From JACZWL01 sp046756445 (GTDB lineage Bacteria > Pseudomonadota > Gammaproteobacteria > Steroidobacterales > Woeseiaceae), in assembly GCA_046756445.1 (NCBI GenBank), contig JBHHWI010000058.1, positions 1 through 18,678 of the forward strand: a DNA stretch of 18,678 bases, given 5' to 3'. This document shows positions 1 to 7,385 of the stretch, piece after piece. The position numbers and the translations under genes were made by a program. Position 1 is the stretch's first letter. Every line of letters starts with the position of its first letter. Under the pieces are notes generated by a model that saw only the letters and a program-made list of their open reading frames with translations, did not search any database and was not told where the DNA came from.

Positions 1-54
1 CGGACCGGACTGGCCGGTGCCGATGATGATGGCATCGTAGCTCCTGGGCATCAT
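1..54 (-). CDS. Pyridine nucleotide-disulfide oxidoreductase (mercuric-reductase-like), N-terminal fragment
   Basis: Only the first 18 codons are inside the window; the gene runs off the left edge. The translation begins MMPRSYDAIIIGTGQSGP, a beta strand followed by the GxGxxG dinucleotide-binding loop that opens the FAD domain of mercuric reductase/dihydrolipoamide dehydrogenase-type flavoproteins. Two ATG codons stand in tandem (52-54 and 49-51), preceded by a GGAGGG ribosome binding site ending about 5 bases upstream. The start lies 18 bases after the stop of the hydrolase-OsmC gene, so it is probably the last visible member of the minus-strand redox operon. The redox-active CxxxxC motif is outside the window, so the exact subfamily (mercuric reductase-like, RclA-like or other) cannot be decided. 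Confidence 0.7.
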   Translation of the reverse strand, partial: MMPRSYDAIIIGTGQSGP

Positions 55-72
55 GTATTCCCTCCGGACGGA

Positions 73-1290
73 TCAGTCTGCGAGCGTCGTCCTTACTTTT
101 ACTTCGCTGTGCAGTGTCCGGTGAACCGGACACATGTCGGCGATCTCGAGCAGGCGCTGTCGCTGCCCGTCCGTCAGCTTACCCTCGATCGACAGCTCCC
201 GCCGGAACTCGTCGATCCTGCCGCTCTCGGTCTCGCAGTCCTCGCAGTCCTGCGCGTGGATCTTGGCGTGCCTGATACGCACGGTCGACGAGCGCAGGTC
301 CAGCTGCTTGCGCATTGCATACATGCGCAGCGTCATGGTCGTGCAGCTGGCGAGGGCCGCGGACAGCAAGTCGTACGGCGAGGGTCCCTGGTCGGTCCCG
401 CCGTAATCGTCCGGCTCGTCGGCGATCAGGGTGTGGCCCGCGGAAACGATATCCGTCCTGAAGCCATGCGCACAAGTGCGCGCCACGGTCTCGACGCCGT
501 CAGAGCTCGATTCATCGGCGGCGGCCGTCGCGGCGGGCAGGTAGCGCGTGGCCCATGCGGCGATAACGCGGCCTGCGTAGCGCGAGTCCTCCTCACGGGT
601 CAACAGGTGATCGGCCCGATCGAGGCTCACGAAGCTCTTTGGATGCCGCGCATGCAGGAACACCTCGCCGGCGTTGTCGATGTCGACGATGTCATCCAGC
701 GGCGCATGCATTATGAGCAGCGCCTTTCGCAGTTTGCCGATGCTTTCCGGTAACTCGTGGCGCTCAAGGTCGTCGAGGAACTGCTTCCTGACGAGGAAGG
801 CCCGGCCGCCGAGCCGCACGGTGGCCTGACCGTTCTTTTCGATCTGGTCGCGATCGGCCTCGAGCATTGCTGTGACGTGCGAGGGCCGGGAGGGAGAACC
901 GATCGTGACCACCGCGGCCGCCGAGGGAATCTTCGACGCCGCCTGCAATACGGCGGTGCCGCCCAGCGAATGACCGATCAGGATTGTCGGCGCCTGATGA
1001 TCGGTCTCGAGGTATGCAGCGGCCGCCACGAGATCATCGACATTGCTGGAGAAGTTGGTGTCGGCGAACTCGCCTTCACTCTGCCCGAGGCCGGTAAAGT
1101 CGAAGCGAAGCACGGCAATGGCGGCATCGTTCAGGGACTTCGCAATGTTGCCGGCGGCCTTGAGGTTTTTCGAACAGGTAAAGCAATGTGCGAAAAGCGC
1201 GTATGCGCGCGGGCGTCCGGCCGGCAAGTCCAGAATGCCGGACAGCGCGTGCCCTTCACTACCCGTAAACCGAACGCTCTTTCGTGCCAT
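73..1290 (-). CDS. Bifunctional alpha/beta hydrolase / OsmC family protein
   Basis: The 405-residue protein joins two domains. Residues about 1-250 form an alpha/beta hydrolase with nucleophile elbow GHSLGG (Ser108), a candidate acid near Asp199/Asp200 and His228. The AHCFTCSK segment (35-41) is, as I recall, typical of this fusion family. Residues about 260-405 form an OsmC/Ohr-type domain with its two peroxidatic cysteines, Cys316 (ASCTTMT) and Cys387 (CPVHRT). OsmC domains reduce organic hydroperoxides using thiols; the hydrolase substrate is unknown. The ATG at 1288-1290 was chosen because the family-typical N terminus MARKSVRF starts there; the frame stays open 24 codons further upstream without resemblance to the family. 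It lies 108 bases downstream of thioredoxin, a plausible electron donor. The fusion itself is a known arrangement, not an assembly artefact. Confidence 0.9.
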   Translation of the reverse strand: MARKSVRFTGSEGHALSGILDLPAGRPRAYALFAHCFTCSKNLKAAGNIAKSLNDAAIAVLRFDFTGLGQSEGEFADTNFSSNVDDLVAAAAYLETDHQAPTILIGHSLGGTAVLQAASKIPSAAAVVTIGSPSRPSHVTAMLEADRDQIEKNGQATVRLGGRAFLVRKQFLDDLERHELPESIGKLRKALLIMHAPLDDIVDIDNAGEVFLHARHPKSFVSLDRADHLLTREEDSRYAGRVIAAWATRYLPAATAAADESSSDGVETVARTCAHGFRTDIVSAGHTLIADEPDDYGGTDQGPSPYDLLSAALASCTTMTLRMYAMRKQLDLRSSTVRIRHAKIHAQDCEDCETESGRIDEFRRELSIEGKLTDGQRQRLLEIADMCPVHRTLHSEVKVRTTLAD

Positions 1291-1371
1291 GTCAACGCTG
1301 CCCCTGTGGATCGCCTTACGGGATTCTACAGTCAGCGAGCGACCGAATGCCCGGCAAGGCAACAGGGCGAT

Positions 1372-1391
1372 GCGGCCGCCTCGGCGGCTGC
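1372..1391 (-). other. GC-rich hairpin just after the thioredoxin stop
   Basis: GCCGCC at 1375-1380 and GGCGGC at 1383-1388 form a perfect inverted repeat with a 2-base centre; flanking bases extend it to about 9 pairs including one G-U. It starts 8 bases beyond the trx stop codon. No T-run follows on the minus strand, so it is not a canonical intrinsic terminator. It may instead protect the 3' end of the trx message or partly attenuate read-through into the hydrolase-OsmC gene. Confidence 0.4.
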
Positions 1392-1398
1392 GTCGATC

Positions 1399-1746
1399 CT
1401 ACTGCAGGGGCAGGTGCTGCCGGATCAGTTCGGTCAGCTGCCCTTTCGGCCTGACGCCGATGGCGGCCTGCCGGGCCTCGCCGTCCTTGAACAGGATCAG
1501 CGTCGGGATACTCTGTACACCGAACCGGCCGGCGCTCTGGGGATTGTCGTCGACGTTCAGCTTGGCGACTTTGACGTGTCCACGAAAATCCTGCGCCAGC
1601 TCTTCGATCGTGGGGCCGATGATCTTGCAGGGTCCGCACCATTGTGCCCAGAAGTCGACCAGTACCGGAACGTCGGACCTGATGACCTCGTCATCGAAAT
1701 TCTCATCCGTGACGGTGACCGTGCTTGTTAATGTCTCGTTGTCCAT
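1399..1746 (-). CDS. trxA: Thioredoxin
   Basis: A 115-residue thioredoxin with the active site WCGPCK (Cys37, Cys40), the preceding strand VLVDFWAQ, and the cis-proline segment SIPTLILFKDG. It is a cytoplasmic dithiol reductant. The start at 1744-1746 (MDNETLT) is preferred over an in-frame ATG seven codons upstream because the codons between them (AAGGAAAAGGAAACGAAA) are themselves the ribosome binding site. It lies 35 bases downstream of the carboxymuconolactone-decarboxylase-like gene on the same strand. Context suggests a dedicated thioredoxin feeding the OsmC and AhpD-like enzymes beside it rather than the main housekeeping copy; that role is inferred. Confidence 0.93.
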   Translation of the reverse strand: MDNETLTSTVTVTDENFDDEVIRSDVPVLVDFWAQWCGPCKIIGPTIEELAQDFRGHVKVAKLNVDDNPQSAGRFGVQSIPTLILFKDGEARQAAIGVRPKGQLTELIRQHLPLQ

Positions 1747-1781
1747 TTTCGTTTCCTTTTCCTTCAAACCGGCCGGAACCG

Positions 1782-2351
1782 TCAGCCTGCCAGTTGCTGC
1801 TCAACGGGTCGCCATGCGCGGGGCGCGAACGCGTCGTCCACGGGCGTGTCCGCGATGTGGTTGGTATAGTTGCTGATAGTCTTGAAGCTGATACCCAGGA
1901 TCACTTCGAGCACCTGTGCATTGCTATATCCGGCATCGAGGAACGCAGCGATATCGTCGTCAGATACCCAGCCCCGCCTCTCGACGACGGCGGTCGTAAA
2001 GGCCCGCAACGCTTCGAGTCTCTTGTCGGCGATCGGCTGATCGTTGCGAATTGCCCCGATGACCTCGGCAGGGACTCCCTGCATGTCGGCGCCCAGCGAG
2101 TGCGCTGCCACACAATAGTGACATTCGTTGAAGCGGCTCACAGCGAGAATCACGACCTGCCGTTCAGTCGGGGAAAACGACGATTCGTCGAAGATCCTGC
2201 CGATAGTCAGATAGGCTTTCAGGATAGCCGGCGACTCGGCGAATACGCCCAGCAGGTTCGGTATGAATCCGTAGGCCTTTTCGGCGTCCGCCAGTAGCTC
2301 GGCCGATTCCGATGGCGCTGTTTCTTTTGAATGAATGTTGAGTGTCGTCAT
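1782..2351 (-). CDS. Carboxymuconolactone decarboxylase family (AhpD-like) protein
   Basis: A 189-residue all-alpha protein of the CMD/AhpD superfamily. The diagnostic motif is ECHYCVAAH, residues 76-84, with Cys77, Cys80 and His84 matching the CxxC-xxx-H active site of AhpD-like peroxidase/disulfide reductases. The SPTERQVVILAVSRFN helix before it is typical. The presence of CxxC points to redox chemistry rather than muconolactone decarboxylation. The ATG at 2349-2351 (MTTLNIHS) has GGAG about 6 bases upstream; an ATG 11 codons earlier lacks this support. It sits between the MFS gene (102-base gap) and trx (35-base gap). Its physiological substrate cannot be read from sequence. Confidence 0.9.
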   Translation of the reverse strand: MTTLNIHSKETAPSESAELLADAEKAYGFIPNLLGVFAESPAILKAYLTIGRIFDESSFSPTERQVVILAVSRFNECHYCVAAHSLGADMQGVPAEVIGAIRNDQPIADKRLEALRAFTTAVVERRGWVSDDDIAAFLDAGYSNAQVLEVILGISFKTISNYTNHIADTPVDDAFAPRAWRPVEQQLAG

Positions 2352-2453
2352 GGTCAACTCCGGCTCGGTGCCCCGATGAGGCATTCAATAATTAGTGCTG
2401 CCCTGCAATATAGGACCGGCGGGGGAGTCTATCTATGACTGTGAGTCCGTAAT

Positions 2454-3758
2454 TTATGTCTGATCGTCTAATTCGGGGGCCGGGAGCGGCGAATCGGACT
2501 CATCGCAGCTCACCGTTATAGCGCTCACCGGCAAAACGACGAGGGCCGCGACCACGAATACCGCGGAGCCCAGCCAGTTGTACAGAAGTCCACCGGCGAT
2601 GAGACCGGCGATGCTTGCGATGGCGCCGATGCTGCCGCCGGCACCCTGAATTGCGCCCTGATGCCTGTCGCCGGCAACTCTGGAGAGCATCGCCATGACC
2701 GACGGCCACATGAGCCCGTTCCCCAGCGCAATCAGGGCGGCTGCCAGATAGATGCCGGCGATGTCCTGCCGCAGCAGACCCGCGAACCCTGCCGCCAGGA
2801 TGATCGTGCCGCCCACCACGAGTGACTTATCGGATAGTTTCCGGGATGCCCTGGCCAGAATCGGGCCCTGTACGACGACCATCAGCAGACTGAGGAAAGC
2901 AAAGAATATGCCCGCATCCGTGACGGACCAGCCAAGGCCCCGTACGGCGTGAATTGGAAAACCGATGTAAAAGAAACTGAACCCGAGCATGACCAGGAAA
3001 TAGACCACCAGGAGCGCCGCCACGTTGGTCATTTTCAAAATGTCGCCGAAACTTGCTTGCTCTTCGGCGCCAATCTCGAAACATTCCCTGTGCTCCTGGC
3101 CAAACGTCTTGCGAAGGCTCCGGGGCTCCGGTAGTCGCGTGATGGTGCAGGGATCGTATTCTTTCAGAGCAAACGCAATTATCATCGTGGCGGCGAACGA
3201 TATGAGCATCGCGGCAATTACGGGGAGTATCTCTCCGTACACGGTTGCGCCGAGCAGGCCGGCAAGAGCCGGTCCCAGGACGAATCCGAGGTTGCCCGAC
3301 AGCGCCATTTGTCCAAAATTCCTGCTGCGATCTTGCTCGTCTGTTATGTCTGCGAGATAAGCGTTGGCAACCGAAACATTCCCGCCGGTGATCCCGTCTG
3401 CAGCCCTGGCGAGGAAAATAATCACGAGCGGCAAGGTCAGCGTAAACTGCCCGACGGTCGATGAGTTCACCTGACTGATGGCATGAACCGGCAGAAAGAA
3501 CGCCGACAGGAAAATGAGCCACGAGACGAGCGTACCGAGTTGGCTCAATAGCAGAATCTTTTTGCGACCGTAGCGGTCGGACCAGCGTCCGAGGATCGGC
3601 GCGCCGATCAGCTGAAAAGCGGAGTAAGTCGCGCCCATCAGGCCGTAGATGAACGCGTTGCCACCCCAATCGGTGACCAGGAAGACGAGGAACGGCAGCA
3701 CGATGCTGAATCCCAGCGTACCGACGAAGTTGACCGACAGGATAGGGAGCAGGGACAT
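2454..3758 (-). CDS. MFS transporter, TetA-like 12-TM family
   Basis: The 434-residue membrane protein has about 12 hydrophobic segments in two halves. MFS motif A, GRWSDRYGRKK (57-67), follows TM2, and a cytoplasmic loop around residues 205-245 (PEPRSLRKTFG region) links the halves. The pattern is that of proton-driven drug/metabolite antiporters related to TetA; the exported substrate is not predictable. The ATG at 3756-3758 is preceded by a GGAAG-type ribosome binding site and begins 18 bases after the FMN-reductase stop, so the two are almost certainly co-transcribed. Context suggests export of a toxic compound or of a product of the adjacent redox enzymes. Confidence 0.9.
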   Translation of the reverse strand: MSLLPILSVNFVGTLGFSIVLPFLVFLVTDWGGNAFIYGLMGATYSAFQLIGAPILGRWSDRYGRKKILLLSQLGTLVSWLIFLSAFFLPVHAISQVNSSTVGQFTLTLPLVIIFLARAADGITGGNVSVANAYLADITDEQDRSRNFGQMALSGNLGFVLGPALAGLLGATVYGEILPVIAAMLISFAATMIIAFALKEYDPCTITRLPEPRSLRKTFGQEHRECFEIGAEEQASFGDILKMTNVAALLVVYFLVMLGFSFFYIGFPIHAVRGLGWSVTDAGIFFAFLSLLMVVVQGPILARASRKLSDKSLVVGGTIILAAGFAGLLRQDIAGIYLAAALIALGNGLMWPSVMAMLSRVAGDRHQGAIQGAGGSIGAIASIAGLIAGGLLYNWLGSAVFVVAALVVLPVSAITVSCDESDSPLPAPELDDQT

Positions 3759-3776
3759 CCGGCTTCCGTAGCCTGG

Positions 3777-4412
3777 TTACGAGCCCTGACACATTTGCTG
3801 TTGCAGGGGTAGCTCGTCGGTGCATTCCTGACAGCCACGGGCGTGCTTCAGCGCGGCCGCGTACCATTCGAACTCGTCCAGGAATTTCACGATTCTCTCG
3901 TCGTACGCCGAATCCAGCGCATTTCCGTCATCGTCGAATGCATCGCGAACCTGCGGCACGGGAAAGGCACTTGGAATGCTCGGCGTGCCGAGTTCGGCCA
4001 ATATGCCCCGCAAGTTGACCAATGCGCGCACGCCGCCAAAGGAGCCCGCGGAGTAAGTGACGATTGCGCTGGGCTTGTACAAGTACTCGGCCTGATAGTG
4101 ATCGAGCAGATTTTTCAGTGCCGCCGGCACGCTGTGGTTGTACTCGGCGCTTACGATTACGAAACCGTCTGCTGAATCGAGAATCCGGCCAACAGTTTCC
4201 ATGGACTCAGGCGCCTTGCCGGCATCGTATTCCTTGTACATCAGATCGAGAAACGGCAATTGATGCTCGTTCGAATCGACCAGCGTTACATCATGGCCGC
4301 GCTCCGCGAGCTTTCGGTAAATAAAGCGTGCTGCCTTGATTCCCTGACGATGATGCCGGGCGCTGCCATAAATGACTGCGGTTTTCAGATTCGTCGAATT
4401 CGGCATGGTCAT
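3777..4412 (-). CDS. NADPH-dependent FMN reductase family (flavodoxin-like) protein
   Basis: The 211-residue protein has a flavodoxin-like fold. The phosphate-binding loop GSARHHRQG (16-24) and the family signature SAEYNHSVPAALKNLLDH (88-105) identify the NADPH-dependent FMN reductase/quinone reductase family (ChrR/azoreductase-like). It would reduce flavin, quinone or another electrophile in the cytosol with NAD(P)H. An unusual C-terminal tail carries Cys194, Cys197 (CQEC) and Cys208. Starts at 4410-4412 and 4404-4406 (third codon) are both possible; neither has a strong ribosome binding site. A short upstream ORF overlaps the first start by ATGA, which would favour coupled initiation at 4412. 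It is the first large gene of the minus-strand redox run. Confidence 0.87.
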   Translation of the reverse strand: MTMPNSTNLKTAVIYGSARHHRQGIKAARFIYRKLAERGHDVTLVDSNEHQLPFLDLMYKEYDAGKAPESMETVGRILDSADGFVIVSAEYNHSVPAALKNLLDHYQAEYLYKPSAIVTYSAGSFGGVRALVNLRGILAELGTPSIPSAFPVPQVRDAFDDDGNALDSAYDERIVKFLDEFEWYAAALKHARGCQECTDELPLQQQMCQGS

Positions 4413-4483
4413 TCTCGCGGTGGAGTCGGCGGGTCAGCAACATATTCGTGAATAGGATCGAAGCCTTTCAATTCCGGTGTCAT
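4409..4483 (-). CDS. Possible 24-residue leader peptide coupled to the FMN reductase
   Basis: An ATG at 4481-4483 opens a 24-codon frame beginning MTPELKGFDPIHEY and rich in proline near its end. Its TGA (4409-4411) overlaps the FMN-reductase ATG as ATGA, the classic arrangement for translational coupling. This could explain why the reductase lacks a good ribosome binding site. The upstream site (AAGGCGAGACAAGAAT) is only moderate. I do not recognise the peptide. It could be chance, a truncated remnant, or a small translated leader. Confidence 0.35.
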   Translation of the reverse strand: MTPELKGFDPIHEYVADPPTPPRE

Positions 4484-4595
4484 ATTCTTGTCTCGCCTTG
4501 GGTCTTGATGGGTTAATACGTAGTGCGATTGAACCAATTTCGGTCTATCTTGATCAAATTATCATTGATTGTATATCGCCAGAGAGGGCACTCCG
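4413..4595. promoter_or_regulatory. Divergent intergenic region, FMN reductase operon / acyl-CoA dehydrogenase
   Basis: This 183-base AT-richer gap separates the minus-strand redox run from the plus-strand acyl-CoA dehydrogenase, so promoters for both should lie here. On the plus strand TTGATC (4550-4555) and TATATC (4572-4577) are 16 bases apart and could be -35/-10 boxes, although transcription would then begin almost on the ribosome binding site (GAGAGGG, 4582-4588). An 8-base palindrome TTGATCAA lies at 4550-4557. No regulator-specific operator is recognised. Confidence 0.35.
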
Positions 4596-6380
4596 ATGAC
4601 AGCAGAGTTAGCCGAAGACAGACCGGTGGTAACGGAAACAGAAGCCGAGCCCGATCAGGACCTCAGCCCGGCGAAGGCGCTGTTCTGCGGAGAGATTGTG
4701 CCGTCATGCTTCTGGCCGTATCCCCGGATGTCGGGCGAGCAGAAAGAAACCCTGGATCTGATCGTCGACTCCCTGGACCGGTTTCTCGAGGACAGGGATG
4801 AGGAGTTCCGCAAATGGGACGAGGCGAGCGCGCAGCCCGAGGAGTTCATACAGAATCTGCGTGAGCTCGGCCTGTTCGGCCTGATCATCCCCGAGGCATA
4901 CGGCGGCATCGGTCTGTCCAATGCAGGCTATTCGCGTGTGCTGCAACAGAGCAGCAGCTACGACAGCTCGGTGTCTCTGACCATCGGCGCGCACAGTTCG
5001 ATCGGCATGAAAGGATTGCTGCTGTTCGGAACCGAGGCCCAGAAGAAAAAATACCTGCCGCGGCTCGCAAGCGGTGAGCTCATGGCCGCTTTCTGTCTGA
5101 CCGAATCCGGAGCCGGGTCCGACGCTGCTTCGATCAGGACCAAGGCCACGAAAAACCCTGACGGGAGCTGGACCCTGAACGGCGAAAAGATCTGGGTTAC
5201 CAGCGGCGGAATCTCGAATTTCTACACGGTCTTTGCCCGCACCGACAGCGAGGCCGGCAAGATATCGGCATTCCTGGTCGAGCGCGAGCTGCCGGGAGTC
5301 ACTGCGGGCCATAAGGAAGACAAGCTGGGTATCCGGGCGTCCTCGACGACGACCGTCAATTTTGCCGATGTAAGGCTTCCTGCCGACGCCCTGCTCGGCC
5401 AGGAGGGAAAGGGCTTCAAGATCGCCATGTCGATCCTGAATAACGGCCGCACGGGCCTGGGCGGCGGAGCGGTCGGTGGAATGAAAACCTGTATCGCGCT
5501 CGCGGCCAGGCAGGCGATCGAACGCAAGACGTTCGGCAAGAGCATTGCCGAGTATGGCCTGATCAAGAAGAAAATCGCCGAGATGACGGTCGACTGCTTC
5601 GCCGCGGAAAGTGCCGTGCGGATGGTGGCGCACTACATTGACTCGGGGCGCACCGATTACTCGGTGGAGGCGGCGATCAGCAAGGTGTTCGCCAGCGAGG
5701 CGATGTTCCGCACCGCGAACGAGGCGCTGCAGATAGCGGCGGGCAACGGCTTTATGAAGGAGTTTCCGTACGAGCGGATCATGCGGGACTCTCGCATCCT
5801 GACGATTTTCGAAGGGACGAGCGAAATCCTCCGCCTGTTCATCGCCTTGTCGGGCATGAAGGAGGCGGGCGTGTTGTTGAGCGAGCTGAAGTCGGCGACC
5901 GATGATATCTTCAACAATCCGATCAAGGGATTCGGTCTGCTGAGTGACTACGCGGGACGTCGCATCACACAACTGACCTCGCTGGGGCAGGACCGCATCG
6001 TTGGTTCGGTCCCCGACACACTGCGTGATGATGCACTCGTATTCGAGAAGTATGCGCTGGAACTCGGGCGAATGTCGGATGTGCTGCTGCGCCGGCATGG
6101 CAAGGCAATCGTCGACAAGCAATTTGCATTACAACGCACGGCGGATGTCGCCATCGACCTGTTCGTCGGACTGTCGGTGATGTCACGTGTCAGCACGATG
6201 ACGCCGGAAGATACGGAGGAGTATCGACAGGCCCTGTCTGTGGCCCACGTATTCAGCCAGCAGGCGAAGCGCCGCATGAACCGGAATCTTCGTGCAATGC
6301 TTCGCAACGAGGACGAGGCTGCAAAATCACTGGCGGACTATATCTTCAACAAGGAAGAGTTTCCGTGGGACGCGTGCTAG
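4596..6380 (+). CDS. Acyl-CoA dehydrogenase, VLCAD/ACAD9-like
   Basis: The 594-residue FAD enzyme catalyses alpha,beta-dehydrogenation of acyl-CoA, the first step of beta-oxidation. The flavin/substrate motif is AAFCLTESGAGSD (164-176), followed by WVTSGG (200-205), the TFGKSIAEYGLIK helix, and FEGTSEILRL (405-414), whose Glu406 is the catalytic base position used by VLCAD-type enzymes. The length, about 200 residues beyond a standard dehydrogenase, matches VLCAD/ACAD9, which carry an extra C-terminal helical domain (here about 430-594). The ATG at 4596 has GAGAGGG 7 bases upstream; an ATG nine codons earlier has none. The gene is monocistronic or co-transcribed with the following DUF3179 gene. 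Chain-length preference is not readable. Confidence 0.93.
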   Translation: MTAELAEDRPVVTETEAEPDQDLSPAKALFCGEIVPSCFWPYPRMSGEQKETLDLIVDSLDRFLEDRDEEFRKWDEASAQPEEFIQNLRELGLFGLIIPEAYGGIGLSNAGYSRVLQQSSSYDSSVSLTIGAHSSIGMKGLLLFGTEAQKKKYLPRLASGELMAAFCLTESGAGSDAASIRTKATKNPDGSWTLNGEKIWVTSGGISNFYTVFARTDSEAGKISAFLVERELPGVTAGHKEDKLGIRASSTTTVNFADVRLPADALLGQEGKGFKIAMSILNNGRTGLGGGAVGGMKTCIALAARQAIERKTFGKSIAEYGLIKKKIAEMTVDCFAAESAVRMVAHYIDSGRTDYSVEAAISKVFASEAMFRTANEALQIAAGNGFMKEFPYERIMRDSRILTIFEGTSEILRLFIALSGMKEAGVLLSELKSATDDIFNNPIKGFGLLSDYAGRRITQLTSLGQDRIVGSVPDTLRDDALVFEKYALELGRMSDVLLRRHGKAIVDKQFALQRTADVAIDLFVGLSVMSRVSTMTPEDTEEYRQALSVAHVFSQQAKRRMNRNLRAMLRNEDEAAKSLADYIFNKEEFPWDAC

Positions 6381-6407
6381 CCCCCCTTTATCGCCGGCGT
6401 AGCAGTA

Positions 6408-6422
6408 ACCGGGAATCCCGGT
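6408..6422. promoter_or_regulatory. Perfect inverted repeat abutting the DUF3179 start
   Basis: ACCGGGA (6408-6414) and TCCCGGT (6416-6422) form a perfect 7-base inverted repeat about a single central base, ending one base before the GTG start at 6424. In RNA, 5-6 pairs with a small loop could form and would sequester the only purine-rich segment (GGGA) available as a ribosome binding site. As DNA it is an operator-like palindrome. It could also be a weak 3' hairpin for the acyl-CoA dehydrogenase transcript, but no T-run follows. Confidence 0.4.
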
Positions 6423-6423
6423 C

Positions 6424-7362
6424 GTGAAGCGAACCAGAATAATCGCCATCGCCGCGATATTCAGCCTGCTGCCGGTGATCGAGCCGGTCGAGGCGAAGTC
6501 GAGGAACGGCTTCGTGCTGGATGACGCCCTGGTGCCGGTGGACGAAATCCTGCACGGCGGGCCTCAACGCGATGGCATACCATCGCTGGACCATCCGAAG
6601 TTCGTCAGCGCCATGGATGCGGAATTCCTCGGGTCGCCGGATCGCGTCCTCGGGATAGAGGTCGATGGCATTGCGCGCGCCTATCCTGTTCGCATTCTCA
6701 ATTATCACGAGATCGTAAACGATTCGATCGGCGGCCAGGCGATTCTCATTACCTACTGTCCGTTATGCGGCAGTGGCATGGCATTCGTCGCCAGTATCGG
6801 CGGCAGGCGGCACGAATTCGGTGTCTCCGGCCTTCTCTACAATAGCGACGTGCTGCTCTACGACCGGGAGACGAATTCGCTATGGTCGCAGATCAAGAAA
6901 ACCGCGGTCACGGGGCCGATGAAGGGCACAATGTTGCATACGCTGCCGCTTTCTCACACGAGTTGGCGTGAGTGGCGGGCGAGATATCCGGACACGCTGG
7001 TCCTGTCGACAGATACGGGATTCCGTCGCGATTACAACGTGAACCCTTACGGCGATTACGGCCGGCACGCAAGACTGTACTTTCCCGTGGCGCACAGGGA
7101 CCGGCGCTACCACCCCAAGTCCACGGTACTGGGGCTGGAAGTCGACGGCCGGTTCAAGGCATATCCGTTCGATGAGCTCGAGCAGGGGCCGGCGAGATTT
7201 TCGGATGAATTTCAGGGCCGGCGTTTTGAGGTCATATACGATCGCAATAATCAAACCGCCCGCATCGTGGATGCTGAGGGAAACCAGATAACGACGCTGC
7301 TTGCGTTCTGGTTTGCCTGGTACGCATTTCACCCCGACACGGAAGTCTATTCCGCGGATTGA
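6424..7362 (+). CDS. DUF3179 domain-containing secreted protein
   Basis: The 312-residue protein begins at a GTG with a signal peptide (basic MKRTR, hydrophobic 6-18, probable cleavage after VEA at 24). The rest is a DUF3179 domain: VLGIEVDGIARAYPVRILNY (75-94), His95, then ITYCPLCGSG (109-118) with Cys112 and Cys115. The second half repeats the LGLEVDGRFKAYP element around residue 236. The biochemical function of DUF3179 is unknown; export plus the CxxC suggests a periplasmic or secreted protein. It begins 43 bases after the acyl-CoA dehydrogenase on the same strand and lacks a clear ribosome binding site. It ends 23 bases from the convergent amidase gene. Confidence 0.88.
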   Translation: MKRTRIIAIAAIFSLLPVIEPVEAKSRNGFVLDDALVPVDEILHGGPQRDGIPSLDHPKFVSAMDAEFLGSPDRVLGIEVDGIARAYPVRILNYHEIVNDSIGGQAILITYCPLCGSGMAFVASIGGRRHEFGVSGLLYNSDVLLYDRETNSLWSQIKKTAVTGPMKGTMLHTLPLSHTSWREWRARYPDTLVLSTDTGFRRDYNVNPYGDYGRHARLYFPVAHRDRRYHPKSTVLGLEVDGRFKAYPFDELEQGPARFSDEFQGRRFEVIYDRNNQTARIVDAEGNQITTLLAFWFAWYAFHPDTEVYSAD

Positions 7363-7385
7363 CTGCCACGCCGACCGAAACGATG

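Noticed and set aside
109..753. Long plus-strand frame opposite the hydrolase-OsmC gene
   Set aside because: Low-complexity Arg/Val-rich translation with no recognisable motif; it is an antisense shadow of a well-supported gene in GC-rich DNA.
2827..3867. 346-codon minus-strand frame overlapping the MFS gene
   Set aside because: It is an out-of-frame reading of the same strand with Arg/Pro/Gly-rich sequence; the MFS frame has TM segments and motif A.
4704..6122. 472-codon minus-strand frame opposite the acyl-CoA dehydrogenase
   Set aside because: His/Arg/Gln-rich translation without domains; the plus-strand gene has clear catalytic motifs and a ribosome binding site.
7363..7385. Bidirectional terminator between the convergent DUF3179 and amidase genes
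   Set aside because: Only 23 bases, with no inverted repeat or T-run.
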